Below, in pieces: positions 26,180 through 35,757 of a DNA stretch of 64,000 nucleotides (position 1 is its first letter; each line of letters starts with the position of its first letter). The notes under the pieces were generated by a model. That model worked only from the letters and a program-made list of their open reading frames with translations, had not been told where the DNA came from and searched no databases. The translations under genes were made by a program, and so were the position numbers. Where the stretch lies: contig NZ_JACHEN010000021.1 in NCBI RefSeq assembly GCF_014205875.1, forward strand, positions 1-64,000, read 5' to 3'. The stretch is from Anaerosolibacter carboniphilus. Lineage in GTDB: Bacteria > Bacillota > Clostridia > Peptostreptococcales > Thermotaleaceae.

Positions 26180-26201
26180 AATGTCCCATAATTGAGACAT
26201 T
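26180..26201. promoter_or_regulatory. Candidate activator binding site (upstream activating sequence)
   Basis: Inverted repeat AATGTC-N10-GACATT, about 120 nt upstream of the -24 box, at the distance expected for an enhancer bound by a Fis-type helix-turn-helix. It touches the stop codon of the activator gene. Only one copy is seen, so this is tentative. Confidence 0.4.
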
Positions 26202-27625
26202 TACTCTGCTATGACTTGCCAGCTTATATTATACTTCTTGATCTTGTTATGCAGTGTTTGCCTTGGTATATTTAGAATCCTTGCCGCCTTTGCGCAGTTG
26301 CCATTTGCTTTTTGAATCGCTTTTCCTATCAATGTGATTTCATATTGTTCCATTGCTTCGTACAAAGGAATGCCTCCTTCTTCAAAATACGCTTCAGGTT
26401 TTATATCTTGCGATATTTTATAAGAACAAGTTATATTGACAGGCACATCATCTTGTTCTATTATTTCTCCATCAATGAAATTCATGATGCTCTCAATACT
26501 ATATTTCAACTCCCGTATATTTCCTGGCCAATCATAACGTTGAAACATTTGCAAGACTTCTGGAGCGGCGCTTTGAATATTTTTAAACAATTTATCATTG
26601 TATTGTTTTATAAAGTAATCTACCAATATAGGAATATCTTCTTTTCGCTCTCGTAAAGGAGGAATATTCAATGAAATCACATTTAGTCGGTAATACAGAT
26701 CCTTCCTCAGTACTTTTTTCTCAACGATGGTCAATGGCTCCTCATTGGTAGATGCAATAATCCGAACATCTACCGTCGTTGTTTTTGTTCCTCCAATCCT
26801 TCTTACAACTCCATCCTGCAATACTCTCAACAGTTTTCCCTGTAATTCTATATCCATTGAATTCACTTCGTCTAAAAACAATGTTCCACCATCAGCCAAT
26901 TCAAAAAGGCCAGGTTTATCTTTCGCTCCTGTAAAACTTCCTGACGAAGTGCCAAATAGTATGCTCTCCAATAAAGACTTGGGAAGGGCGGCGCAGTTTT
27001 GAGCAATAAAAGGTTTGTTCTTTCTCATTTTGCTAGCATTATGCAGTGCCTGTACAAATAATTCCTTACCTGTTCCCGTCTCCCCATAGATTAATATGGG
27101 AGAGCTGCTGTCTGCAATTTTTATAATCTTCTCCTTTAACCCCCTGATGGAATGGCTATTTCCTATGATATCTTTCATACTATAGACCGTCCCATTCCCT
27201 TTAAAGGATTTATCATTAGCCTCCCGCTTAAATAATTCCTTTTGCAGCGACATAATCTTTTCAGACAGTTCTTTGACTTGTGTTAGATCACGGTAGATCT
27301 CTAATGCGCCAACGATTTGATCATCTCTCATAAGTGGTATCGTTGATGTTAGGGTAGAAACCTTTTTCCCCTGAAAGTTCATATAGGTTTGCACAAAATC
27401 AATCACAGGTTCTCTTGTTCGTAATACTTGATAAAACGTGCTAGTTTCAAGGGTAAGATCAGGAAAAATATCCAGTATGTTTTTACCTATGGCTTCGTTC
27501 TCTGTGATACCAGCAATATCCGTTGCTGGTTCATTATAAAAGGTCACATTGGCTTGTGTGTCTACAACCAATATCCCCTCGTCTAAATTCTGTAAAATAG
27601 ATTCTAAAAGATACTTATAGTCCAT
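26201..27625 (-). CDS. Sigma-54 dependent transcriptional activator (PAS-AAA-Fis)
   Basis: 474 aa, RocR/NtrC type. PAS domain at about 5-118 (ligand sensor), AAA+ domain with Walker A GETGTGKE (about 182), sigma-54 contact loop GSFTGA (usual form GAFTGA), Walker B GTLFLDE, sensor II PGNIREL, and a Fis-type HTH at the end (NCAKAARILNIPRQTLHNKIKKY). No receiver domain, so it probably responds to a small molecule bound by the PAS domain. Gene placed just upstream of the sigma-54 promoter of the symporter-glycyl radical enzyme operon. ATG 27625 has AGGGG upstream. Confidence 0.93.
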   Translation of the reverse strand: MDYKYLLESILQNLDEGILVVDTQANVTFYNEPATDIAGITENEAIGKNILDIFPDLTLETSTFYQVLRTREPVIDFVQTYMNFQGKKVSTLTSTIPLMRDDQIVGALEIYRDLTQVKELSEKIMSLQKELFKREANDKSFKGNGTVYSMKDIIGNSHSIRGLKEKIIKIADSSSPILIYGETGTGKELFVQALHNASKMRKNKPFIAQNCAALPKSLLESILFGTSSGSFTGAKDKPGLFELADGGTLFLDEVNSMDIELQGKLLRVLQDGVVRRIGGTKTTTVDVRIIASTNEEPLTIVEKKVLRKDLYYRLNVISLNIPPLRERKEDIPILVDYFIKQYNDKLFKNIQSAAPEVLQMFQRYDWPGNIRELKYSIESIMNFIDGEIIEQDDVPVNITCSYKISQDIKPEAYFEEGGIPLYEAMEQYEITLIGKAIQKANGNCAKAARILNIPRQTLHNKIKKYNISWQVIAE

Positions 27626-27796
27626 CAAATCACCCCTTATTAGTGTTTCGAGTATATATTTCTCATTAATCAGAAAAATCCTTCTTTATTCGATACAAAT
27701 TTAGTGAGCATTGTGCCATTTATAATCTTATTTCATAGCTGCCCATGAAGACTCTTGCATTTCAGTTTTGTTCTTCTCTTCTTTAAAATAAGAAAA

Positions 27797-27821
27797 GGTA
27801 TAGTCACAGTTCGACTATACC
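27797..27821 (-). terminator. Terminator of nrdD
   Basis: GGTATAGTC and GACTATACC form a 9-bp stem with a 7-nt loop; the minus strand continues TTTTCTTATTTT. Confidence 0.82.
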
Positions 27822-27910
27822 CTATACTTAAAAAACATATATCTTAATATATACACAATTAGAATTTAACAAAATAATCTAATAAGCTTTATATCCCATT
27901 TGCAACTTTA

Positions 27911-30049
27911 TTATGAAACGCTTTCCATTTGGTATTCAATCTTATGACTTGCATCTAGCTTTAATGATTCTTCACAGGAGAACTCTTCCCGATCTTTAAA
28001 CTCTTCTTGTTTCCCTCTATTCCATGATTGTACTGGTCTGTGGAAGCCCACTACCCTGGTCCATACCTCGGCTTCTCGGTCGCAGTGTGGACAGTTGAAA
28101 TGTTCCCCGGCAATATAGCCATGTTCTGCACAAATAGAGAAGGTTGGCGTAATGGTCAAGTAGGGTAAGCTGCTGTTTTCAAAAACTCTCTTAATCAGCA
28201 TCTTACAGGTTTCAATGCTCTCAATCTCCTCTCCGATAAAACCATGGAGAACAGTTCCGCCCGTATACAAAGACTGAAGCTTTTCTTGCTTCTCCAGCGC
28301 TTCAAAGATATCCCGTGTGTAATCCACTGGCAGTTGGGTAGAGTTTGTATAATAGGGCTCATCCTTACCCTGGGTAAAGATATTGGAGTACATCTTTTTA
28401 TCCAATCTGGCAAATCGATAGGAAGCACCCTCCGCCGGAGACGCCTCTAGATTCCAAAGGCTGCCTGTTTCTTCCTGGAAGATTTGAATCACGCGATTCA
28501 TGAATTCCATGATTTCTACGGCAAACTCATTCCCTTCCTCTGTCGTAATATCCACATCTAAAAGATTCACGCAGGCCTCATTCATACCATTTAGTCCGAT
28601 AGTGGAGAAGTGATTCTTAAAGTATTCGCCCGTTGCATCCTTCACGCCTTGAAGATAATGTCTAGAATATGGATATAATCCTGCATCCATATATTGTTCC
28701 AATACACCACGCTTATTTTCACAGATTTCCTTGGCAATCTCCATCAATTCTCTAACCCTGCGTTTAAATTCCTCTACGGTTTTAGACACATAACCGATTC
28801 TCGCCATATTCAATGTAACCACATTGATAGATCCTGTCAGTGGATTGGCACCGAAAAGTCCGCCCCCACGTTTACGCAGCTCACGATTATCCAGTCTTAG
28901 TCGACAGCACATGGAGCGAATATCCTCTGGAGATAAATCTGAATTCATGAAGTTGGCAAAGTATGGTGTCCCGAATTTCCTCGTCATCTCCATTACATAA
29001 TTTACCACTTCAGTATCCCATGGGAAATCATTGGTGATATTCACTGTAGGAATCGGGAAGCTGAAAGCTCTTCCTGCGCCATCCCCTTCCATCATAACTT
29101 CACAGAAGGCCTTATTGAACATATCCATTTCCTTCTGGAACTCCTTATAGGTCTTATCCATGGTCTTACCACCTATAATAACCCCTTGATTCCTTAACAA
29201 CTGATGGGGTGCAATATCCAGGGTTATGTTCGTAAATGGCGTCTGGAAGCCTACCCTCGTAGGTACATTTAAGTTAAATACAAATCTCTGAATCGCCTTT
29301 TTCACTTGGGCATAATCTAGTTCATCGTAGTAGATAAACGGTGCTAAATATGTATCAATGCTGGATACCGCTTGGGCACCTGCTGATTCTCCTTGCAGGG
29401 TATATAGAAGGTTTACCAATTGTCCTAAAGCCGATTCAAAATGCTTTGGCGGCTTTGATTCGATTTTTCCTTTCGCCCCTTTGAATCCGTATCTCAGGAA
29501 GGACTCTAAGTCCCATCCACAGCAATAGGGGGCCAACAAACCAAGATCATGTATATGTAAATCGCCTCGAATATGGGCGTCTCTTAACTCTTTTCTATAA
29601 ATCTTATGTAACCAATATTTCGTGGTGATACTCTCTACAATGTGATTGTTGAGCCCCTGTAGTGAAAAACCCATGTTGGCATTCTCATTGACTCTCCAAT
29701 CCTCTAGATTTACATACTCCTCTACCATTTGCTCTGCATCCATAAAAAGATTTCTGACTTCGCGGATTTCTTCATGCTTCTTTCGGTATAAGATAAATGC
29801 CTTTGCTGTTCTGGCATGGCCTTCTTCAATCAATACCTTCTCCACAATATCTTGTATATCTTCTACCGATGGGATACTGGCAGCATGGGTTTCATTGACA
29901 ATATCCATCACGGCCTTGGTTAATTTCTGAGCAACAATTTCATCTTTCCCACCTACAGATTTGGCAGCTGCAAAGATAGCATTCTTGATTTTACCACTGT
30001 CAAAATCGACAATTTCGCCGTTTCTCTTTTGAATCTTAGTAACGGACAT
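27911..30049 (-). CDS. nrdD: Anaerobic (class III) ribonucleoside-triphosphate reductase
   Basis: 712 aa from ATG 30049 (AGGAGGGG upstream; a 12-codon longer frame exists). N-terminal ATP-cone (about 1-92, starting VTKIQKRNGEIVDFD) for allosteric control; large barrel domain; C-terminal zinc site CAEHGY...CPHC and the glycyl radical loop RVVGFHRPVQSWNRGK. It reduces NTPs to dNTPs with formate or thioredoxin-type reductants under anoxia. The presumed activase gene nrdG is at 11.4 kb rather than adjacent. Confidence 0.96.
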   Translation of the reverse strand: MSVTKIQKRNGEIVDFDSGKIKNAIFAAAKSVGGKDEIVAQKLTKAVMDIVNETHAASIPSVEDIQDIVEKVLIEEGHARTAKAFILYRKKHEEIREVRNLFMDAEQMVEEYVNLEDWRVNENANMGFSLQGLNNHIVESITTKYWLHKIYRKELRDAHIRGDLHIHDLGLLAPYCCGWDLESFLRYGFKGAKGKIESKPPKHFESALGQLVNLLYTLQGESAGAQAVSSIDTYLAPFIYYDELDYAQVKKAIQRFVFNLNVPTRVGFQTPFTNITLDIAPHQLLRNQGVIIGGKTMDKTYKEFQKEMDMFNKAFCEVMMEGDGAGRAFSFPIPTVNITNDFPWDTEVVNYVMEMTRKFGTPYFANFMNSDLSPEDIRSMCCRLRLDNRELRKRGGGLFGANPLTGSINVVTLNMARIGYVSKTVEEFKRRVRELMEIAKEICENKRGVLEQYMDAGLYPYSRHYLQGVKDATGEYFKNHFSTIGLNGMNEACVNLLDVDITTEEGNEFAVEIMEFMNRVIQIFQEETGSLWNLEASPAEGASYRFARLDKKMYSNIFTQGKDEPYYTNSTQLPVDYTRDIFEALEKQEKLQSLYTGGTVLHGFIGEEIESIETCKMLIKRVFENSSLPYLTITPTFSICAEHGYIAGEHFNCPHCDREAEVWTRVVGFHRPVQSWNRGKQEEFKDREEFSCEESLKLDASHKIEYQMESVS

Positions 30050-30237
30050 GATACCCCTCCTCTTGTGACGCTTATTTCCTAACATACTACATATTGTATA
30101 TTATGCACTATTCTGGACGAGTATGACAATAATCCTCTAGTACTAAATGTTTCGAATTTTGATATAATTCTACAAGAAGCTTTCACATCCTCTCCTATTC
30201 TTAAAATTCAAATTTTCGATTTTCCGAACAATAAATA

Positions 30238-30261
30238 AGGATGCACCTGAAGGTGCATCCT
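30238..30261 (-). terminator. Terminator after pyrE
   Basis: Perfect 11-bp stem AGGATGCACCT/AGGTGCATCCT with 2-nt loop, followed on the minus strand by TATTTATTGTT. Ends the riboswitch-led operon. Confidence 0.82.
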
Positions 30262-30263
30262 CT

Positions 30264-30896
30264 CTACTTACTAAATATATATGGATCTTTGCTCCATTTT
30301 TCCAGCAATTCCAACTCATGTTCCTGGATCATTCCCTTTTCCACTGCAATGGGCAAAAGGATTTGATAGCTGGTTAATGTATGATAGTTGATCTTTTCCA
30401 TGGCAAAGGCTTCTTCCACCTGGGGAAAACCATAGGTAAAAATTGCCACAACCCCTAATACTTCCACTCCGGATTCTCTAAGGGCCTGGACAGTTTTCAC
30501 AGAACTTCCACCTGTGGAAAGCAGATCCTCGATAACAATGGCTTTTTGGCCTTTTTCAATCTTACCCTCGATTTGATTTCCCTTTCCATGTCCCTTGGCA
30601 CTGCTTCGCACATAGGCCATAGGTAAATTCATTTTTTGTGCAACCCAAGCAGCGTGGGGTATTCCTGCCGTAGCCGTACCTACTAGGATCTCCACTCCCG
30701 GATAATAGGTATGGATGAAATCTACAAATTCTTGGGCGATCATTTCTCTCACCGCGGGATACCCCATGGTCAGACGATTGTCACAATAGATCGGTGATTG
30801 TATTCCCGATGCCCATGTAAAAAGATTCTCAGGGTTTCTCACCGTTACGGCACCGATCTCCAAAAGCTTTTCTGCAATTTCCTTACACATATTCAT
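30264..30896 (-). CDS. pyrE: Orotate phosphoribosyltransferase
   Basis: 210 aa. PRPP-binding motif IVIEDLLSTGGSS (about residues 118-130), the catalytic flexible loop with SSAKGHGKGNQIEG, and an N-terminal FTWASGIQSPIYCDNR substrate segment. It makes OMP from orotate and PRPP in pyrimidine synthesis. No other pyr genes are near; it lies 106 nt behind the purine-nucleoside transporter operon on the same strand and may be read from it. RBS AAGGAGG before ATG 30896. Confidence 0.94.
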   Translation of the reverse strand: MNMCKEIAEKLLEIGAVTVRNPENLFTWASGIQSPIYCDNRLTMGYPAVREMIAQEFVDFIHTYYPGVEILVGTATAGIPHAAWVAQKMNLPMAYVRSSAKGHGKGNQIEGKIEKGQKAIVIEDLLSTGGSSVKTVQALRESGVEVLGVVAIFTYGFPQVEEAFAMEKINYHTLTSYQILLPIAVEKGMIQEHELELLEKWSKDPYIFSK

Positions 30897-31002
30897 TTTT
30901 TATTCCTCCTTGTTAGCCTCACTGGACTTCCTTTAAAGGCATTTTCATCCTATCTATCGTAACACAGCACTTAACCCTTGTCAATTCGTCAAAGCTAGCC
31001 TC

Positions 31003-31935
31003 TTATCGCTCTTCTCGATGGTAGGCGACGCCGAGACTGGCAGGCGCAGCTGTATGCTGGCTACCCTTTCTCGCCGAGATAAAAATCAACACACCGATGG
31101 TAAACAGATAAGGGATCATCTTCATCAAAAATGGTGAAGCTGTCATTCCCAAGGTCTGTACCCGATATCCAAGAATGTCTAGACCTCCGAAAATGTATGC
31201 ACCCGCCATCGCCCGCAGGGGATGCCATAGGGCGAAAATAACCAGCGCCACAGCAATCCAGCCTCTTCCTGCTGTCATATTTTCTAACCAGGATGGGGCA
31301 TAGGCTAAGGATAAATAGGCGCCTCCTATCCCCGCCAAAACACCTCCTAGAAATACATGGGTATATTGTATCTTTGTCACTTGAATACCCACTGCATCGG
31401 CAGCAGCAGGATTCTCCCCCACAGCCTTAAGCTTTAATCCCATATTGGTGTGATATAAATAAATCCAAATGATGATGGCAACGCCATAGCTTAAATAGAT
31501 CAATAGATCCTGCTGGAAAAAAACCTCTCCAATAAAGGGAATCTTCTCCAATCCAGGAAACCCTGTTTTGCTAAATTTCACAGGTGCAGGAATACCGATA
31601 AGCTTCTTCCCGATAAAACTGCTTAATCCCGTTCCAAAGATGGTCAAAGCCAATCCACTTACCACTTGACTAGCCTTCAGCGTAATCGTAAGAAAGGCAT
31701 GAACGAGGGCCAATGCGCCTCCGGCCAGCATGGCAGCCAAAATCCCTATCCAAGGATTTCCTGTCAGAACAGCTGCTTGAAAGCCGCAGACAGCTCCTAC
31801 CAGCATCATTCCTTCTACTCCTAAATTTAAATTCCCTGATTTCTCACAAAGTATTTCTCCCAGAGAAGCATAAAGAATCGGTGTTCCTGCCGTAACCGCT
31901 GCAGTCAAAGTACTAATTACTACTTGATAATCCAT
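31003..31935 (-). CDS. nupQ: Nucleoside ABC transporter permease (NupQ/YufQ-like)
   Basis: 310 aa, about 8-9 membrane helices, BPD_transp_2 fold, with the signature LCEKSGNLNLGVEGMMLVGA near the N-terminus and KLKAVGENPAAADAVGI in the cytoplasmic coupling loop. Overlaps nupP by 23 nt. With NupN, NupO and NupP it forms a Bmp-type importer for (deoxy)nucleosides. Confidence 0.92.
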   Translation of the reverse strand: MDYQVVISTLTAAVTAGTPILYASLGEILCEKSGNLNLGVEGMMLVGAVCGFQAAVLTGNPWIGILAAMLAGGALALVHAFLTITLKASQVVSGLALTIFGTGLSSFIGKKLIGIPAPVKFSKTGFPGLEKIPFIGEVFFQQDLLIYLSYGVAIIIWIYLYHTNMGLKLKAVGENPAAADAVGIQVTKIQYTHVFLGGVLAGIGGAYLSLAYAPSWLENMTAGRGWIAVALVIFALWHPLRAMAGAYIFGGLDILGYRVQTLGMTASPFLMKMIPYLFTIGVLIFISARKGSQHTAAPASLGVAYHREER

Positions 31936-33022
31936 GGACTCTGATCTCCTTTCCCTGGGTTTCTTTCTTGCGAATCGTCACCTTATACTGGGTAAAAAAT
32001 TCCCCACCCAATATAAAGAAAAGAATCAAGCCTTGCAGCATGAGGGCTGTAGAGGCTGGCAAACCACTGGTCTGTACTGCATATCCTCCAACCAAAAGCC
32101 CTCCGAACAGAAAGGACACAACAATAGCGGCAATTGGATTCAATCTCGCCAACCATGCAATGATAATAGCGCTATATCCGTAACCTGGTGAAAAGTTGGA
32201 CTGAAGACGATGGGTAATACCCGCAACTTCAGTCATCCCTGCGATCCCCGCGATTCCCCCACTGATACACAATGCCAAGATGATATTTCTGGTTACGCCT
32301 ATCCCTGCATAACGAGCCGCCTCACTATTTTCCCCTGCTACGCGGATTTCATAACCCCATACGGTCTTATTGATCAATATATAAATGATACCCGCCAATA
32401 ACAATCCTATAAGAATCCCCATATGGACCCTGGACTTCCCAAAGGTCGGCAGCACAGCTGCGTCACTAAAGGCTGGTGTAATGGGAAAGTTAAAGCTTTT
32501 AGGATCCTTCCATGGCCCAAATACAAGATAATCTACCCATAAAATGCCCACATAGTTCATCATAAGGGTGGTGATGGTCTCATTGGTTTTCCATAATGCT
32601 CTAGAAATGGCTGGTACCAATGCCCATAGAGCTCCTCCTATAAACCCTGCCATCAACATAAGGGGCAACAGCAAGTAAGATGGCAAATCTCCAAATTTCA
32701 ATGCTACGCCGCTGGCGGCAATAGCGCCCACATATATCTGCCCTTCCCCACCTATATTCCAGAGTTTCATTCGGAATGCGATGGAGATGCCTAGGGCTGC
32801 CAGGAGCAACGGAATCATTTTTACAATGGTTTCGTTCACACCATAAGCAGAACCAAACGCACCCTCCATCATCGTCTGATAAATGGCTAGGGGTGGATGC
32901 CCTGTAAACGTAAGAAAGATCCCCCCTGTTACCAGTGCCAGGAGGATGCCCATTATCCGAATCCCAGTCAAAATATAGGGATTATCGATTACCTTTTTTT
33001 CTATTTGTATCATCGGAATCAT
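31913..33022 (-). CDS. nupP: Nucleoside ABC transporter permease (NupP/YufP-like)
   Basis: 369 aa, about 10 membrane helices of the BPD_transp_2 family, with FRMKLWNIGGEGQIYVGA and the coupling-loop motif EIRVAGENSEAARYAGI. Longer N-terminus than NupQ, as is usual for this subunit. RBS AGGAGG before ATG 33022, 11 nt after the stop of the ATPase gene. Confidence 0.92.
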   Translation of the reverse strand: MIPMIQIEKKVIDNPYILTGIRIMGILLALVTGGIFLTFTGHPPLAIYQTMMEGAFGSAYGVNETIVKMIPLLLAALGISIAFRMKLWNIGGEGQIYVGAIAASGVALKFGDLPSYLLLPLMLMAGFIGGALWALVPAISRALWKTNETITTLMMNYVGILWVDYLVFGPWKDPKSFNFPITPAFSDAAVLPTFGKSRVHMGILIGLLLAGIIYILINKTVWGYEIRVAGENSEAARYAGIGVTRNIILALCISGGIAGIAGMTEVAGITHRLQSNFSPGYGYSAIIIAWLARLNPIAAIVVSFLFGGLLVGGYAVQTSGLPASTALMLQGLILFFILGGEFFTQYKVTIRKKETQGKEIRVHGLSSSN

Positions 33023-33033
33023 CTCTTTTCCTC

Positions 33034-34542
33034 CTAACTTACCTTTCCATTGAGCATCATCTTGCCGATTTCCTCGATCGTTGTCTCCTCAGGCTTTGCC
33101 GATCCAGCCACTCTTCCGCCTTCCATCACGATGATACGATCTGATAAATCCATGATTTCATCCAAATCCTCGGAGATGAACAATATCGCACAACCCCTGT
33201 TCCTTTGCTCTAGCAGCAAATGGTATACCGCCTCGGTGGTAGCTACATCCAAACCTCTTACAGGATAGGCTGCGATCAACACTTTAGGTTCCTCTAAAAT
33301 TTCTCTTCCTAAAAGAACTTTTTGGAGATTTCCTCCCGATAGTACACGAATCGCCCCATTGGGTTTAGAAGCCTTTATGTCAAATCGTTGAATCACCGCT
33401 GTAGCGTGTTCTTCCATTCTCTTTCTATCGATAAAAATTCCTTTGCGGAATTTCGACTTTCTATAATCCTTTAAAATTAAATTTTCAGCGATATTCATGT
33501 TTCCGATCAGTCCCATTCCCAGGCGATCTTCTGGTACATAGCTCAAGCCTAGATCAATGATATCGACTGCTGCTTTTCCCTGAATCTCTATTTCTTGAAT
33601 CCGTATGGTTCCTTCATCGATGGCTCTCAGCCCTGCAATGGCCTCAGCCAGTTCTTTTTGACCGTTCCCTGATATCCCTGCGATCCCAAGAATTTCTCCC
33701 TTTTTCACCTGGAAGCTGGCTCCCTTTACCGCTATCATTCCCTTATCATTTTTCACTGTAATACCTTCAATTTCCAATACTGTTTCGTTATCCCTTCGGG
33801 GTTCCTTCTTTCTGGTTTTTCCTATGTGCTCACCCACCATCATTTCTGTCAACTGCTGCTCATTCACATCACTTTTTTGTACAGTCCCAATTTTTTTCCC
33901 CTTTCGGAGCACCGTAATTCTATCAGCAATTTCCATTACTTCCTGCATCTTATGGGTAATGATCACAACCCCGCACCCCTGCGCTGTCATCCTTTTTATG
34001 ATCTGAAAGAGTTCCTTTGTTTCTTGAGGTGTTAATACAGCCGTAGGCTCATCCAGAATCAAAATATCCGCTCCCCGGTACAACGCTTTCAAAATTTCCA
34101 CCCGCTGTTTTTCTCCCACAGACATATGGGCCACCGTATCTTTAGGATCGATGGTTAACCCGTAGCCTTGGGAAAATTGAAGGATCTTCTCATTTACTTT
34201 CTTTCGACTTAAAAACATCCCTTGGTTTATACCTAGTATAATATTCTCCGCTGCCGTTAGGTTTTCTACCAGCTTGAAGTGTTGATGGATCATGCCCACC
34301 TTATGGTTGATGGCATCCTTGGGAGATGAAAGCTCTGCTCTTTTCCCATGTAGGATGATTTCTCCTTCATCTTGGCGATATAGGCCTGCCAAGATGTTCA
34401 TCAACGTGGATTTCCCTGCCCCATTTTCCCCCAATAACGCATGGACTTCCCCTGGCACCAGCTCAAAATCTATATGTTCATTTACAGCAATTCCTCCAAA
34501 TCTCTTAACGATATTTTTCATCGAAACCAATAGCTCAGCCAT
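33034..34542 (-). CDS. nupO: Nucleoside ABC transporter, duplicated ATP-binding protein (NupO/YufO-like)
   Basis: 502 aa with two ABC domains. First: GENGAGKST, signature MSVGEKQR, LILDEPTAVLTP. Second: degenerate Walker A GISGNGQKE, signature LSGGNLQK, and an altered Walker B region (VLIAAYPVRGLD). An intact plus a degenerate half is normal in the RbsA/YufO class. Start ATG 34542 with GGAGGTG upstream; a 10-codon longer frame exists. Confidence 0.93.
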   Translation of the reverse strand: MAELLVSMKNIVKRFGGIAVNEHIDFELVPGEVHALLGENGAGKSTLMNILAGLYRQDEGEIILHGKRAELSSPKDAINHKVGMIHQHFKLVENLTAAENIILGINQGMFLSRKKVNEKILQFSQGYGLTIDPKDTVAHMSVGEKQRVEILKALYRGADILILDEPTAVLTPQETKELFQIIKRMTAQGCGVVIITHKMQEVMEIADRITVLRKGKKIGTVQKSDVNEQQLTEMMVGEHIGKTRKKEPRRDNETVLEIEGITVKNDKGMIAVKGASFQVKKGEILGIAGISGNGQKELAEAIAGLRAIDEGTIRIQEIEIQGKAAVDIIDLGLSYVPEDRLGMGLIGNMNIAENLILKDYRKSKFRKGIFIDRKRMEEHATAVIQRFDIKASKPNGAIRVLSGGNLQKVLLGREILEEPKVLIAAYPVRGLDVATTEAVYHLLLEQRNRGCAILFISEDLDEIMDLSDRIIVMEGGRVAGSAKPEETTIEEIGKMMLNGKVS

Positions 34543-34612
34543 CTTCTTCACCTCCAGTTGAAATTGGCACACAAGTTGTGCCTGTGTGCCATTTATGGAT
34601 ATACATCAATCT

Positions 34613-35725
34613 TTACTTAGGAATCGTTCCCTCTACACCTTCTACGAACCAATCGAAAGAAAGCATCTCTTCATCTGTCATTCTTTGTCCAGCATTTACC
34701 CGTACTGCCCCTGTCTGGTCTTTGATTTCACCCGTAAATACATCCCATGTTCCATCCAGGATTTCTTTTTGCTTTGCTTCTACCAAGGCTTTTGCCTCTG
34801 CATCCACCAAGTCTGTCATTGGTGCCAGTTGTGTAACCCCGTCCTTCATGCTGCCCCAATATTTCTCTGATTTCCATGTTCCCTCTTGCACTGCCTTCAC
34901 TGTTTCCACATAATAAGGACCCCAATTCCATACAGGAGATGTCAGATATGCTTTTGGTGCAAACTGGCTCATGTCTGTGTTATATCCGATAGAGAAAGCG
35001 CCTTTTTCCTCTGCCGCTTGCTGTGGCCCTGGTGTATCTTGATGTTGTGCGATTACGTCAGCGCCTGCATCTAGTAAGCTTTTTGCTGCTTCTTTTTCTT
35101 TCGCTGGGTCATACCAAGTGTTGGTCCAAACTACCTTTACCACTGCGTCAGGATTCGCTTCTTTTACACCTAGGGCAAAGGCATTGATCCCTCTGATTAC
35201 CTCAGGAATTGGAAAAGCTGCTACATAGCCAATCACGTTAGATTGTGTCTTTTTACCAGCTACAAGACCTGATAAGTATCTTGGCTGATACATTCTTCCG
35301 AAATAAGTACCCACATTCTCTGCTGTTTTGTAACCTGAACAATGGAGAAAAGTCACATCAGGATATTTCTTTGCAACGTTCTCTACATAATCCATATAGC
35401 CAAAACTAGTGGCGAAGATAACTTTGTTTCCCTTTTCAGCCAGCTCTGTCAACACTCTTTCTGCATCGGCACCTTCAGGCACAGACTCAACAAATGTTGT
35501 TTCCACATCTGGCATTTGAGATACAAGATACTCTCTTCCTTTGTCATGTGAAAATGACCAACCTGCATCTCCTACAGGACCTACATAGATAAACGCAACC
35601 TTCATCTTTTCATCTTTCTTTGCCTCTTCAGCTGGAGCCGCTGGTGCTGGCTTTGGCGTACATCCCGTAATCATCAGTACTCCAATCAGTGCAATGCAGA
35701 CAATCCATAACAACCTCTTTTTCAT
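34613..35725 (-). CDS. nupN: BMP family nucleoside-binding lipoprotein (NupN/BmpA-like)
   Basis: 370 aa. Lipoprotein signal with lipobox ITGC (Cys about 22), a proline/alanine/lysine-rich linker, then a periplasmic-binding fold of the BMP family beginning KVAFIYVGPVGDAGWSFSHDKGRE. It would capture purine nucleosides outside the membrane for NupOPQ. Located between xpt and the transporter genes; 32 nt after the xpt stop. Confidence 0.93.
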   Translation of the reverse strand: MKKRLLWIVCIALIGVLMITGCTPKPAPAAPAEEAKKDEKMKVAFIYVGPVGDAGWSFSHDKGREYLVSQMPDVETTFVESVPEGADAERVLTELAEKGNKVIFATSFGYMDYVENVAKKYPDVTFLHCSGYKTAENVGTYFGRMYQPRYLSGLVAGKKTQSNVIGYVAAFPIPEVIRGINAFALGVKEANPDAVVKVVWTNTWYDPAKEKEAAKSLLDAGADVIAQHQDTPGPQQAAEEKGAFSIGYNTDMSQFAPKAYLTSPVWNWGPYYVETVKAVQEGTWKSEKYWGSMKDGVTQLAPMTDLVDAEAKALVEAKQKEILDGTWDVFTGEIKDQTGAVRVNAGQRMTDEEMLSFDWFVEGVEGTIPK

Positions 35726-35757
35726 TTTGCGCCCTCTCCTTTTCCTTGTTATAGTAT

